Part shown: piece after piece, positions 28,264 through 40,300 of the stretch | How the letters are laid out: each line of letters begins with the position of its first letter | How positions within the stretch are numbered: the first letter of the stretch is position 1 | NCBI RefSeq assembly: GCF_000002995.4 | Contig: NW_025062479.1 | Location: 14,752,721-14,816,720, forward strand | Direction: 5' to 3' | Origin: Brugia malayi | Lineage: Eukaryota > Nematoda > Chromadorea > Rhabditida > Onchocercidae | Length of the DNA stretch: 64,000 nucleotides | The notes under the pieces: model-generated | What the model was told of the DNA's origin: nothing | Database searches by the model: none | The model's input: the letters and a program-made list of their open reading frames with translations, nothing else | Position numbers and translations under genes: made by a program

Positions 28264-30114
28264 AATAAACGATATGTCATTCGGACCTAAAATGGTATGT
28301 GACAATAGCATGTGACAATAATATATTTGCAGCAATATTTTTGAGAACCGGTTCTAATACGATGGAGCAAGATCATTTGTAAGTGTTTGCCAAATAATTT
28401 CAACAAAATACATATTTGATCTTTATTTTTATTCAATCTTAATTAATTAGATTCCTGAAAGGAAAATGAAATATAAATTTATTGAAATTGATTAATTGCT
28501 CTAAGTTATTTAAAATTGAAGTCAAAATTTTAGCTAATAATTTTGTATTGCATCTTTTATAAACATTATTGTAAGAAGTAATTTCATTAATTTATAATAA
28601 TATTAATTTCTGTTTTCTTTTTTTTCAATTAACTGAACAAAAAAAATGTATAAATAGGTCACAGAAGAAATTACATATTTAGTAAAATTAAAGGTAAGAA
28701 GTAGAAATAATTTTTAGATAATATCAAGTGAATCAATAATATAAATTTTACATTCATAATCGTCACTTATCATTCATTATCTGCCTTATCTTTCTTCTTT
28801 TAACTATCAAATAGGTCATATTTAATATTCAACCATCAAATGATAATAAATGTAAATAATTATTTGATTATATCATACTTTTCCTTAAGCAATAATAATT
28901 TGCAATTTCTCCAGAGTTTCGAATACTATTCAAATTTGAAGTGTTCGCATTTAGCACTAAGCTAAACAATGCATGTATTTTATGACTATTAAATAAGTAT
29001 TACACGTAAATATATGAAAACTGAAGTGAAATATGAGTAATAACGAATGGAAGAGACGTTAGTAAAAGAATATAAATGAAGAGAAATATTATTTAGTTTA
29101 ACTTGAATAACAAAAAAAAAAAAAAGCAAAAAACAATGAGAAAACAAATAATGTTTTTTAATAATACCTAAATGTTCAAATTCCCAAAAAAACCAATAAA
29201 GCAAAAAAAAAAAAAAAATATTGAAAATTAAAGAAATGTAAAAGAAATGAGTAAATTTTTTCATAAGAAGTTGGAAGCAAAGTTAAAATAAAAAGAAAAG
29301 GGCGGTATTGTCAGTGAAATAAATGCAGTTATCAGATGGATTAATGCGCTTATACTATTACAGATTTTATTATTTCCTATCTAGTTAACATTTTTTTTCT
29401 CATAATTTCATAAATTTTAACAATATTACCATTATCGGCAATATTTCAAGGTCAGTATATTGATTGGTATATGATATAAAAGAAGAAAAAGTGCTTTTAT
29501 CTTGAATTTTTTGGTTTCTTTTGATTATATTTTATTAGCAATGATTAGATATAGCATTAGCACAATGAAAATCAATAAAATGAAATTGACTGAAATTCCG
29601 GTATTGGAGAAGAATATCGGAAAAACAAAATTACGGTATTATATATAAATGAAACTTTGCATGGATATATTCGCAGCAATTAACTGTTTTTTCTTTATTT
29701 GAAAAAATATTTTTTAATAGAAAAATTATACTTGGAAATAACTTCCTGAACATATAACTGACTTACTTTACGGTATAATAAAAGTAATAGATAAATAGGA
29801 ATATGTAGGGAGGGGGAGGGGACGGGATAGGATAGAGAGAAGGAATAAATGAAGGTCATAGCAATTAATCCTGCAAAATGTTTTGATAATAATGAAATTC
29901 TATCAAAGATAAAATTACTTTCCGAAATCCAAAGGCTCAAAAGGCTTCATACTCAAAATGAATTTCAAACAAACTTAGCTCCTAATTTACTTCAATACTT
30001 AATTTTAATCAAATTCAATTTACTTTAATACTTAGTTCAATACTATTTTTTTTTGCTTTTTACCAATTTATCGCAAAAAAAAAATTATACTGCAATTAAG
30101 ATTTTTTATTTGAA

Positions 30115-30380
30115 GTTAACACTGACAAATATTTTTTCTTTTTTTAAAGAAAGTATTTATCTTACTTATACTACGTGATATAAGATTTTTATGTTTTTCT
30201 ATTACAAATAAAATTAAGTTCCTACCAATACCAATTATTGGAATAAATTTATGAATATTTCTTTTATTGAAAATTATACAGTACTAGTATTCCAATACCA
30301 ATTATTGGAATAAATTTACCGAATATTTCTTTTATTGAAAATTACACAGTACTAGTAAGTCAATATTTGTCAGTGTTAAC
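30115..30380. mobile_element. MITE-like element with 19-bp perfect terminal inverted repeats
   Basis: GTTAACACTGACAAATATT at 30115-30133 is exactly inverted at 30362-30380, bounding 266 bp of non-coding DNA with an internal tandem duplication. The size and perfect termini fit a non-autonomous DNA transposon. No clear target-site duplication is visible (left flank ends TTTGAA, right flank begins ATTATG), so an old insertion or a folded-back duplication remains possible. Confidence 0.5.
30225..30357. repeat. Tandem duplication, 67-bp unit, inside the TIR element
   Basis: Two near-identical units (30225-30291 and 30292-30357) begin CCAATACCAATTATTGG and end CAGTACTAGTA. They differ by a few substitutions (ATG versus ACC, ATA versus ACA). 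Confidence 0.75.
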
Positions 30381-31020
30381 ATTATGATCTAATTTCAAGG
30401 ATACTTCAAGAATAAAAAAATCATATTATAATGAAAATTAATTCCATCTATTAAAAAAATTTTGTTTTTTGTTTTTTTTTCTAAATTCAAATTTCAAAAA
30501 TAATGGAAATATCATTTATATGAAAGATGAAAACCAGAGAAATGCAAAATAAATTTTCAAAACAAAAAAAAAAAAAAAAAAAGAAAAAACCACAATATTA
30601 ATGAGGCCAATGTAATAGCTAAAATGTAGTTCTATTTTAAATTAATTGGTAAATTAATTTATGTATTAGTTAGCATAATTAGAAATATTCCATTAATATA
30701 TTTAAAAATTGTATTAAGAATATAAGAAATAGCTTTTCTTGAGTTTCATGCGAACTATTGATCCGAAGCTGTACTGTTCCGAATAATAAAATTTGTTGAT
30801 ATAAGCTCACAAATATTACAAATGTAATTTTCAAAAAAATAATCCATTTAATGAATCCGAAGATTAATTATAATTTCACATCATCTTTGAAATATTTATC
30901 ATAAAATAAAATCAAAATTATGATAATAATGTGTTGATTTATTATTTACAATATCAAATAAAGCTATCAGTAAATGGAAAGAATAAATTTATTCTTTTTC
31001 GTATCATTCTTATTTTTTCT

Positions 31021-31026
31021 TTTATT
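31021..31026 (-). terminator. Probable poly(A) signal of the unknown minus-strand gene
   Basis: TTTATT on the plus strand (AATAAA on the minus strand) lies 13 bp past the stop codon. Another lies at 30988-30993. Either would give a very short 3' UTR. Confidence 0.4.
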
Positions 31027-31038
31027 TAAAGTTTAATT

Positions 31039-34000
31039 TTAATTTTTCAATCGTTCCACTGCCATACTGAAAAATGAACACCGATCGGCACACATCATTT
31101 GAAAATGTTTACACCAAATCTCTGCCACATCGCAGTATGCACCCTGTAAAAATATTCTTTCTGCCACTTCTTATCACATTAACATTATCACTTGTAATGA
31201 ATAACTACCAATGATTCCAATCTTTTTTTCATTATTATTATCAATATGTACTGTACTAATATCTACATTGTAACATTGATTATTACTTCTATCAGTTTTT
31301 CTTCTACAACAAACACACTTTATTTTATTACAATTAACAAAAATGAGTGATTATGAAGTGAGTAAGTAAGTAAGCTATTTCTTTTCAAAATAATGTTTGC
31401 TTTTTGAAAATAATTTTGCTAAATTGAAAGAATTTCAAAAAATGTTATGCTTCTAAGCTCAAATGACCAATTAGACTATAGAATAACTTCATACGCCCTT
31501 GCAATTTACCATTGTTAGAGTTTTAGACAATTTTCTTCTTTTTTTTTTTTTGGAATAAATATTAGACAAATTTGCTAACCTTAATAATATCATCGGAAAA
31601 ATGCATGAATGAGCTAAAATTTATGGAAAGACGTCCAATGAAGAGAAGCATAGCATGTGATATTGGCCAAATAGCTTGGGCAATTAATTCAATAAGTGCA
31701 GCAATTGAAAGTTCCAAATAACTAATAAGCAAATAACTGGCAACAATGAAACCTGTTATTGTTGCAGGACGCTAAAATTAATCGAATTAGAGCCAGGAAA
31801 TATTTTAAAATCAGTACAGTAATATTATATTAAATTATGATGAAAAATGAGCAATTATGGTAAATATATTGCAATCTCAACAAATGATAATTATTATCGG
31901 TCTTTTAAATCGAATTCAAAGACAATTTAAAATTAAATAAAAACGATTTTTTATTTAAAAAAAAAATAAATAAATTTTTATTAAAAAAGCGAAATGTAAG
32001 TAAATTTTTTCTCAATGAGATAATAAACTAATTCGACGTAGAATACATGTATTGATACCATTTTACGTAACTTAGATTCCTATTATCAGAAAAAAATAGC
32101 AAAATATAATAAGTTTTTGAATAGTTACAAAAGGGATGTTGACGACAACACTTTTCCACTGTTTGTTAAAAAAAAAAAAATCAGAAATAGTAAAAAGGTT
32201 ATTTTTTGAAAATTGAATTCTTGAGAATTTAAAACTAAAATAAAAAAGGAATATGAAATTTTTCACAAAAATTATTATATAAAATTGTTATCACGTTGTT
32301 AGAATAAACATTTTATAATTTAGTTGAAAGATAATTTATAATTTTGTTTTAGTTTAAAAAAAAATTGAAAAGTAACTGAGAAAAAAATTATAAATTCATA
32401 ATTATTTTATTTACTGTCACATTATTGCCTTTCTTCTCTTTTAATCAATACTTCACAAATTTGAATACACATATGTTTGTAATGAATTAATAGAATAGAG
32501 AAAGAAAAAACTGAAAAATATTTAGCTAAGAATTTAGAGTCTCGTTTTTATTTGCTTTAAAAATTTCGTCTTCCCTAATTTCATTTTTGTTTCAGTTTAA
32601 AATATGCAAATGACGTAATTATTTCGGACATATACGGTACAAAATGCTTTTCGTTTATTGTTACATAGAATTATTTCATACTTATACAGTACTTACTGGA
32701 TGACCCTTCAAGAATTGTGTTAATTTGGTTAGAAGAAGCAGAAAATCATCAAGTAATTGATGAAATGCGTGGGAAAATCGATGAACGGACATGTGATCAC
32801 TATAAAAAAGAAACAATTGCTAGAAGTATAATAAAATTAATTTTAGTATATATATACATATAATAATGATAATTATATATGATAGTGATAGATAGTTAAA
32901 TGGTCAAACGCTAATTGGTTCCTTCAAAAAAAAAAAAAATTGTGATTCTAATAATTTGAAAGATAAACATTACTTAGCAAAGGGAAGATTTAAACGATCA
33001 AAACAAAAAACGTTTCATTATTATCAATATTGAATATAAATTATTTATATCACAAATTTTTTTTTTTTTTTTTTTATGGATGGCATATTATTCTTCCTTC
33101 ATTATTCAAATTTCCTTTTTCTAAATAATCTCTTGTATCCTCCCAAATTTTAATGAATAATGGGATTTTTTTCAGTAAAATCTTCTATTTCATATTAAAA
33201 ATTTGCTATAAATATTTTTCGATTTGATAAAAATATTTATAAAATGGACTCTATTTCGCTTTGATCAAGTTCGCAAATATTTTGGATATCTGGGCACATC
33301 GGGATATCATCACGTCTTTCGGAAGCTGGACCCTGGATGGCAAATTCACTACTGTAAATGAGAATAGGTTATTTAATAATCGAAAATATTATAACCCAAT
33401 TTTCACAATTCAACAGATAAGAGGTAATTTTTATCAATTAGATACCATTTTTCACTAAATATTTTTAAAAATAAATTAAAAATTGGTTTCATTTTTTAAG
33501 ATAAGAGTTAACTTATAAATTGACTTTTTCCATCATTAATAATATTGAAAAATTCTCATTACTTAAAACAGTATGATTCCCATTGATTCGTTTATCACAT
33601 TTTAAGAACTAACTTTGAAATGGATGAACTATGACGCTTGCTGCTTTTCCGCGAATGTCGTTGTCGTTTGCGATAATTTCGATGGAACCGTTTTGGTACT
33701 ATCGACGTTTCATGACCCGTCGATTTTGTTGAATTCTCTTGCGCAGCTCAAAATTCAAATAGCTTAATTTTAAATTGGATCGATCAAGGATGAATGAAAT
33801 TTATCGTATTGTTCATACATACATATATCATCTTTGTAGATGTTATAAACTTCAATAAGCAATGATAACTCATTTAATTAATAAATAATTTTGAAGTAAA
33901 AGTATAAGATGCATTTCAAACTTTTATTATTATGTTTTTCTATGCTAATCTATAATTCAACTAATTTTGAAGAATATTAAGCCTTCCTTAGTAGATTTTT

Positions 34001-35158
34001 TCCATCATATTGAACTGAAATAATTTACAGAAACCTAAAATCCAATTACATTACATAACATATTGATATTACTATGAGTATTATTAAGCTTGTAATAATA
34101 ATCTCTAAATAATTCATATTTCATTCTGATTTGAGTAACTTGAAGAAGAATAGATATCAAAATGTAAACAAAAGGTCAAATGTTAAGGATATCACAACAA
34201 TATGCTTGATATTCTGCTTCATATACGATAACTATCCTTAAAATGTTACTTTTCTTTATTTAAAATTATTGCGCAGTAAAAAATGGAAATAAAATTCAAT
34301 AATTTTAATAAATAAATGATTTTCCTTTCTTGTTATTAGCATAAATGGTCAACTATACAGTGAAAAAGAAGGATTTATCCTGTAAAAGCTGATAAGATAT
34401 ACATAATCATGAGGATGAATGATCTGTTAGCAATGGTTAAATGTCTCAGGAAGAAATGTCACACAATACTGTGTCACCAAGTAATATAAATTTGCTTATT
34501 TAAAGTATAATAGGAAAGAATTACTGCTTGTCGTTTGCGATTGTATTGTACCATTCGGTAATTTAGCATTCGAGATTGACGAATCAGTTATGACATTACT
34601 AGTTTCCGTTTTCTCGGACGGTCTGGAAAACGTATATTAGCCATTTTATTTTTTAATTCATCTAACTTGATTATGCAAGAGTTTGTTAGTTTCAATTTTT
34701 TTTTTTCTTTCCTGATAAATTTTTCGAATGGAATATGAATTACATTGATGATACTGAAGTATGAGATGCTATATATGATAAAATTGTGTCTTATAAGTAA
34801 TGGTGATTGATTCATTCAATAATATACTACGTATTCTGTAAAATTTTTACGTAAAATTATAAAATGCTAAATTAAATTGAAGATAGCATCAAATGAAACG
34901 GACAGAATTTCATTAGGTATTGGCATATCAATAATGTCCTCGATAGATGGACAGTTTGGTATATCATCCGTACGATCTTTATGCTTCCTGAAGAAAAGTG
35001 AGATATTGATTATCTCATTCCCGATCGACTGATAAAACATTCCATGTCGTATAGTAGGGTAAAGAAATTAGGAAAAATAAAAGAATTTTATAACTTTACA
35101 TTATCCATCGTTGTTTTAAAGTTCTAATTTCTTTTCGTTTAAGACGATCCGACGACAT
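31039..35158 (-). CDS. Unknown multi-exon protein with duplicated DDIPxCPxI exons and hydrophobic C-terminal half
   Basis: I do not recognise this family. Exons: 35158-35100, 34987-34904, 34622-34525, 33746-33614, 33351-33250, 32799-32697, 31771-31580, 31143-31039 (stop 31041-31039). Phases close over 876 nt, about 291 residues. The start is the first ATG after a TTTTAG acceptor at 35171-35170. N-terminal part: basic (MSSDRLKRKEIRTLKQRW), then RTDDIPNCPSIEDI (exon 2); a Ser/Thr-rich linker and an R/K/H-rich stretch (exons 3-4); then RRDDIPMCPDIQNI (exon 5). C-terminal part: amphipathic FHQLLDDFLLLLTKL, then one or two membrane-like segments (TGFIVASYLLISYLELSIAA and the following ELIAQAIWPISHAMLLFIG), ending in a Cys-rich tail with CDVAEIWCKHF. 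The DDIP motif recalls IFT43, but the rest does not match it. Weak points: exons 2 and 5 need GTCC donors. Exon 2 could instead end at 34900 (GTTTCA) and join a CGAG acceptor in exon 3 in the same frame. Confidence 0.6.
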
Positions 35159-35169
35159 AGTTATTGAAT

Positions 35170-35171
35170 CT
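35170..35171 (-). other. Possible trans-splice acceptor before the unknown gene's start
   Basis: An AG at the end of a TTTTAG acceptor lies 12 bp upstream of the ATG at 35158-35156. No upstream coding exon is needed, so a spliced-leader addition site, as is common in nematodes, would fit. This is inference. Confidence 0.4.
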
Positions 35172-35335
35172 AAAATTGAATGATTCAAATATTTCGATAG
35201 TCAAATATTTACGATCGTTTAATTGTATACGTAACGTAGCATCAAAAGGAAACATCTCTGATTGCATCATTTAATCACGCTATTAAAGTTACATTATGCG
35301 CTATTCGAAACGCTTATATTTCAGGTCAAACAGGC

Positions 35336-35456
35336 TAAAGGCTAAAACACAATGTTCTTTTTCCGCAACTGTAATGAAACTTCGAAAGAAAAGTTACACG
35401 TCTAAGTATATGTTAATAACATATTCGTAGAGAGCTATTTTGTGTTTTAGCCTTTA
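35336..35456. mobile_element. Short TIR element, 16-bp perfect inverted termini
   Basis: TAAAGGCTAAAACACA at 35336-35351 is exactly inverted at 35441-35456. The 121-bp unit has a GC content higher than its surroundings and an internal near-palindrome (ATATGTTAATAACATAT). It is MITE-like in architecture. No obvious target-site duplication is visible beyond the AT-rich flank. Confidence 0.45.
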
Positions 35457-35637
35457 TCGAGTCAAAAATTCAATATTATAACGTAACATACAAATAAATA
35501 GGATACTTCTGGAAAAAAATGATGAAAAAAAGATGAAAACAGAACAACAATATTATTCTAATAACATCAAAATAAAGTAAGTCAAAATTTTCCGTCTTGC
35601 GTTCACATCCAATTTCCTGTTCCAGTGTTATCACCAG

Positions 35638-35665
35638 AGCTTAACGGATACCAAACCGTTAAGCT
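35638..35665. other. Perfect 10-bp hairpin with 8-base loop
   Basis: AGCTTAACGG (35638-35647) and CCGTTAAGCT (35656-35665) flank the loop ATACCAAA. It is too short for a microRNA precursor. A cruciform or protein-binding palindrome in the divergent promoter is possible. Confidence 0.5.
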
Positions 35666-36008
35666 TCTAACAGTACTGACAAATAAATTTCAATTAAAAA
35701 AATTTTACCGTTTAAAATGAATTCTAAAATTCAACCATTTTTATAATCACACAAAGAATTGTATCAACGTTATTATCATTAATAGATTAGCTAAACTTAC
35801 TCACTTGGTTTCTCACAGCATCACTGCATAAGGCAAAAAAAAAGTTTGCACTTCAAATTATCATATTTTCCAACTGCCAAAGTTTTAAATTGTTAAATCA
35901 ACAATCAACAAATGTATAAATCAACAGTGTTTTTTAATTAGTGAATTTTAATTCCACAGTTATTTTCATACAATTTAACTTAGAGATGAAACAATGTTTT
36001 AACGTTGC

Positions 36009-36027
36009 ACACGTATACCATACGTGT
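36009..36027. promoter_or_regulatory. Inverted repeat ACACGTAT-ACC-ATACGTGT
   Basis: Eight-base perfect arms with a three-base spacer, about 1.3 kb upstream of the NELF-C/D start and 0.85 kb upstream of the unknown gene. This could be a dimeric bHLH- or bZIP-type site. No further evidence. Confidence 0.3.
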
Positions 36028-37315
36028 ACACTTAATGTTACAAATTAGCCCAGAAAAGAAAATTATTTTTTGGTAAAACGCTAACATATAAGTGAATAAT
36101 AAAGATGTTTTCACGTTAGATTACATTAAATAAATAATTGCAAAAATTTTGCTTATTTCAATGTTTTATAATATTATCAAATAGCATAAGTAATAAGCTA
36201 AATTTAATACTATTAAGTATCATTTTAAACAATAATTGTCAAATGATTTAGGTTAAAATATTTTATTATTATTGTTAGTATTATTACAATTGTAACAGTG
36301 AAGAAATTTCTGAAAATTCCAAACCTCTTCTCTCCTCATTTTATGCAAATTTCTGTTTCTTCTCTTTTTTTTTTGCACACATATAAATTACTTACAGAAT
36401 GGTTCACTCTTTGTCAACAACGGCATTATTTAAAAGCATGGGAGTGGTATAGTGTTGCTTGATAGTTGCGCTTCTGTCTTTATCGTATAGTTTTAAGATA
36501 ATCATATATATATATAGAGGACACGTAGAATACGTGGGAATATAACATGTGTTGCATGTGTTTCGTCTTTTAGCTTACTTCTTTACTTAGTCTATTATAA
36601 CAATTTGTTAAGCATGTAATTATTTCGAAACGTAAACGGTTAGGAAATATATGGCGGATAAATGAAAGATTTGCGCTGCGCTTATCTTTTATTTCCTTAG
36701 AAATTTTATCATTTTATGTAAATATAATTAATAATTACGTAAGTTTCTACTTTGAAATTTAGACTTTTGTGTTATTCGTTTATTTCGTATTCAGTTCTCA
36801 AATGATTTTATATTGATGGAGAAAGAAATAGGAAACTGTAAGGAATAAATGGGAAGATTGGAAACAGTTGGAATTTTTGAAATAGTGATATAATGGACTT
36901 AAAGTTCCTCGATTGTATGGTATTATAGTTTTCATGTTTGAATTATGATATTTAAATATATTTGAAAATTTAAATGAATATTATGATAATTTAAACTTTT
37001 TAATTGACATCAAAAGCTTGGGGAAAATATAATTAGATACCAGTGTAAATGCATTATTTGTCATTCTATAGATTAATTTGAAGTAATAGAGGGAGTAAAG
37101 TAAGTTAATCGTGAAATAATTTTCTTGAAAATAATACCAGTGATAATCAATCAATAGTTCAAAATCTATCCTTGATCTATTCCTTACGAGATAAACAGAT
37201 ATTTGGCTTAATAATTACAGAGTATTATCATTATAGATATATTACTGTCAGGAACAAAAGAAAAGAAAGTAAATATTTCAAATTAATTTATCAGTCTATT
37301 TTTACAAGATGTTCA

Positions 37316-40300
37316 ATGGAAAAAAATTTCCAGTTTTTTACGATGGGAATGGATGATGATTTGGAGATTTCAATGACGATGATTAAAAATCAAAATCAAA
37401 CATTTGCTTCTGGAATTCGCGGTAACTCTTAAAGCAATTTTATAGGTTTTATATTAATTGGAAATTTTAGATTCTCTCTATCACTAGTAACATCTTATTA
37501 AATTATTTCTCAGTGTAAGTCATAGCTTTTACTGAAATAGAAACTAATTTGCTAATTGCATTAGTACTGTAACTATGTATAATTCGTTTACAAAAATAAA
37601 TAGGCAAAATATTCATCTTAACTTCATATATCAAATTTTTGTTTTGTTTTTGACAATTTACAAATTACTTTAAGATGCGTAGTTCATATTTGATATTTTG
37701 ACTTTTATAGCCTTCTTTCTTATCAAAAATTTTTACCATAGAAAAATTTTATAAAAATTTTTTTTGTTCATTTTAGATTAATTCTTCTAAAATGTTATTT
37801 TGCTTTCTTTTTCATTACAGAAAATACTGCAATAGAAGGAGATGGAAAGAAGAATACAACGAATATTATCACTTCGTTTACTTCTACAACTATTCCTAAT
37901 AGTAGTGATAGCAGTAGAAGTTGTAATTTAAGTCAAACTGGTAACAGTAATATTGGTGATAATAATAGCAATAATAGTGACAAATCTTCATATAGTTTCG
38001 ATTCAGGGCGGAAGACGAGAGAATTATTAATTGAAGATTATCTGAGAACTCTTCAAGGTCACTTCTTTTTGTTTTGATTTTCATATTTTGATTATTTTTA
38101 TATCATTAACATACCTGTCCTTTATATATGTATAACAAATGATTGTAAAACATTGACAGATATGAGATAAAGAAATTCTCTTTTTTTCTGATTAATAACT
38201 GAATTTATTTATCCATTTCATTGCATATTTCAATTCTAGCAACTGATTCGATAATGGAACCAAATATAGATATAACAATTTTTAAGAAATGGTGGTCATC
38301 CAGAAGTTGTAATTACTTCTCTCACCAATAGTTATCGTGGTCTTGCCCAGGTATCTGTCTCAATTTTTTTTATTATATTAAGTATTAAAAATATTAATTA
38401 GTAAAATTGTAAACTTCAAAAAACAAATACTAAAAGACTTCAGTATTACGTGAGCTGCAATTTCCTATACTGATAATTAAAATGATAACTTTCTCTTCGG
38501 TATCACTTCATGAATTATTATTATCAGTCTTTGACAGATACATGAAATTGATATGTTAAACTTCCTAAATTTCATTTCCTACTGCTTTCCATGTGTTAGA
38601 GAAGAAAAAACATTTTTTTTTTATCATATGGAGCTAATTAATCGTGCTGATAAGTTATAGTACTGTGAATTGCTTGGTGATTGGTTATCTGATTTGGAAG
38701 GTGACCGGAGAATTGTTCATGAATGTTTCGAAAAAAGTTTAAGCTCATTGCTTGAAAAACGTTTCGTGGCTGAGGTTGTCGATAGAAATTTTGATGCAGT
38801 AGGCGATGTTGATAAATGGTTACCAGAATTACTGAAACATAGGTTTACTAATTGAACTATCAAAAATCAAATTTGAACTATTTATCAAAAATTCTAAATA
38901 TGTGTTAGCTTGAAGATGACCATGAATTCAATGTGAATTGGTCAAGTAGGTATTTCGAATTCATTATTAAATAGATTATTAAACTTTAAAAGAGAAAAGG
39001 TAATCTTGTTGCAGTAAATGGCGTAATTTAATTTACACACTGATCGAACAAAATCCTCGATCGAGATTTTTAACGAAAGCAATTCGAATAATATCAGATG
39101 CCGGTTTTCAACATGAAATTACAAATGTTCATTTAGCTGCGCAACAGGTATGGGCGTATTTTTATTTGCTAAATTGACTTATTGCTTACTCATTTTATTT
39201 AATTATTTCAATTATTGCTTCTTATTTTGTCTTTATCTATGCATTGTGAAAATTTTCGAAAAAATCTATTCAATTTTTAGTTCCATTCAATATCTTAAAT
39301 GATATTAGATCACTAACAAATTTGACGGTATTTAAATTAACTAACAAATAATATAGTTAATTTGTCAGTTTAATTAATTATGATAAGTTAACCATTATAG
39401 TTTGAAATTTGTTGTCGTATGGTTATTACTGCAATTGATGACTTTTTTGCGGAGCATAAAAAAGGCCCAATGACGGATGTTTATGAAAAGGCTTTTGCGA
39501 AATTAACTCAGATAGTTTGTTATAGCGAGCATACTTATTTGCTCACGCAAGTTCTTTTGTATGAAACTATCAAAGAGGTAAGTGTGAAGTGATTAAGCTA
39601 TGGATTATATATCTTTAATTTGTAGAATTATAATAAAAAGTGTAGCATTATATATGTTGACGTAGTTGCGTGATATTATACTATTGCATAAAATTCATGT
39701 GACGCAAATAGGGCTTCATTTTCATTCTTCTAAAATTAGAAAAACTAAAAATTCTGCTAAAATTTGATTCTAAGAAAATTTCATTCTAAAATAACTTTTC
39801 ATCATTTTTTATTCAATTAAGTGATAAATTTTTAGGAAAATAATGAAGTAGCAGCAGCTTGCACATATTTGTCACAAATATTGCGTCGTGAAGCACATAA
39901 ACGTAACTATCAAGATTCATATGATATTCATATTGCATTAAATAGAGGATATAATGATTGTGGTAATAGTGTGAAGCAAATCATATATGCAGTGCTTAGC
40001 AAGAAATGTCTAAATCAAGCTGATATTATTCGTCTCTATGAAGTCAATTAGCTTTTTTTAGCTTTTTTTAGACTGTTTATCTTCTCCCATTATTTATTTC
40101 CCTATTTAATTTCTGTTCATAAAGTAAGTATTGATAATCTGAAATCAATAAATGGTTGTGATTGTTTATTTAATAATCACTAAATGAAGAATTAATAACA
40201 ATAATACATTTCTAGCTATACCTTTAATTTATCTTTAATTTTTTTTTTTTTCAAACTCTTATTTCTTTCTGTTATTCTTTTTCAGCGATACAATTCATCT

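Larger units (their letters stand above)
27176..31038. other. Intergenic region with local duplications and a TIR element
   Basis: It should contain the missing 5' exon and promoter of the beta-subunit-like gene and the 3' end of the next minus-strand gene. No exon was supportable. A 74-residue minus-strand open frame at 27456-27680 has no family signature, and its donors (all phase 0) do not fit the downstream exon. Repeats are listed separately. Confidence 0.5.
35159..37315. promoter_or_regulatory. Head-to-head intergenic region, unknown gene and NELF-C/D
   Basis: About 2.2 kb between two divergent starts. It carries a 121-bp TIR element, a 10-bp perfect hairpin, an ACACGTAT inverted pair at 36009-36027, and E-box-like CACGTG-related words near 36530-36570. 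No coding exon is supportable. The proximal promoters of both genes are expected here. Confidence 0.5.

Noticed and set aside
28657..28694. Exon-like block with AG acceptor and GTAAGA donor on the plus strand, with a possible ATG exon at 28363 (GTAAGT donor)
   Set aside because: Phases do not join: the ATG exon leaves two bases and hits a stop within the second block. No protein similarity.
34872..34990. Separate tiny gene (59 codons) from the ATG at 35158 to the TAG after exon 2
   Set aside because: Possible as a retained-intron form, but phase-consistent joining to six further exons and the repeated motif downstream favour one larger gene.
31039..35158. IFT43 identification based on the DDIP motif
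   Set aside because: Only about ten residues resemble IFT43. The conserved IFT43 C-terminal block is absent and the rest of the protein is hydrophobic.
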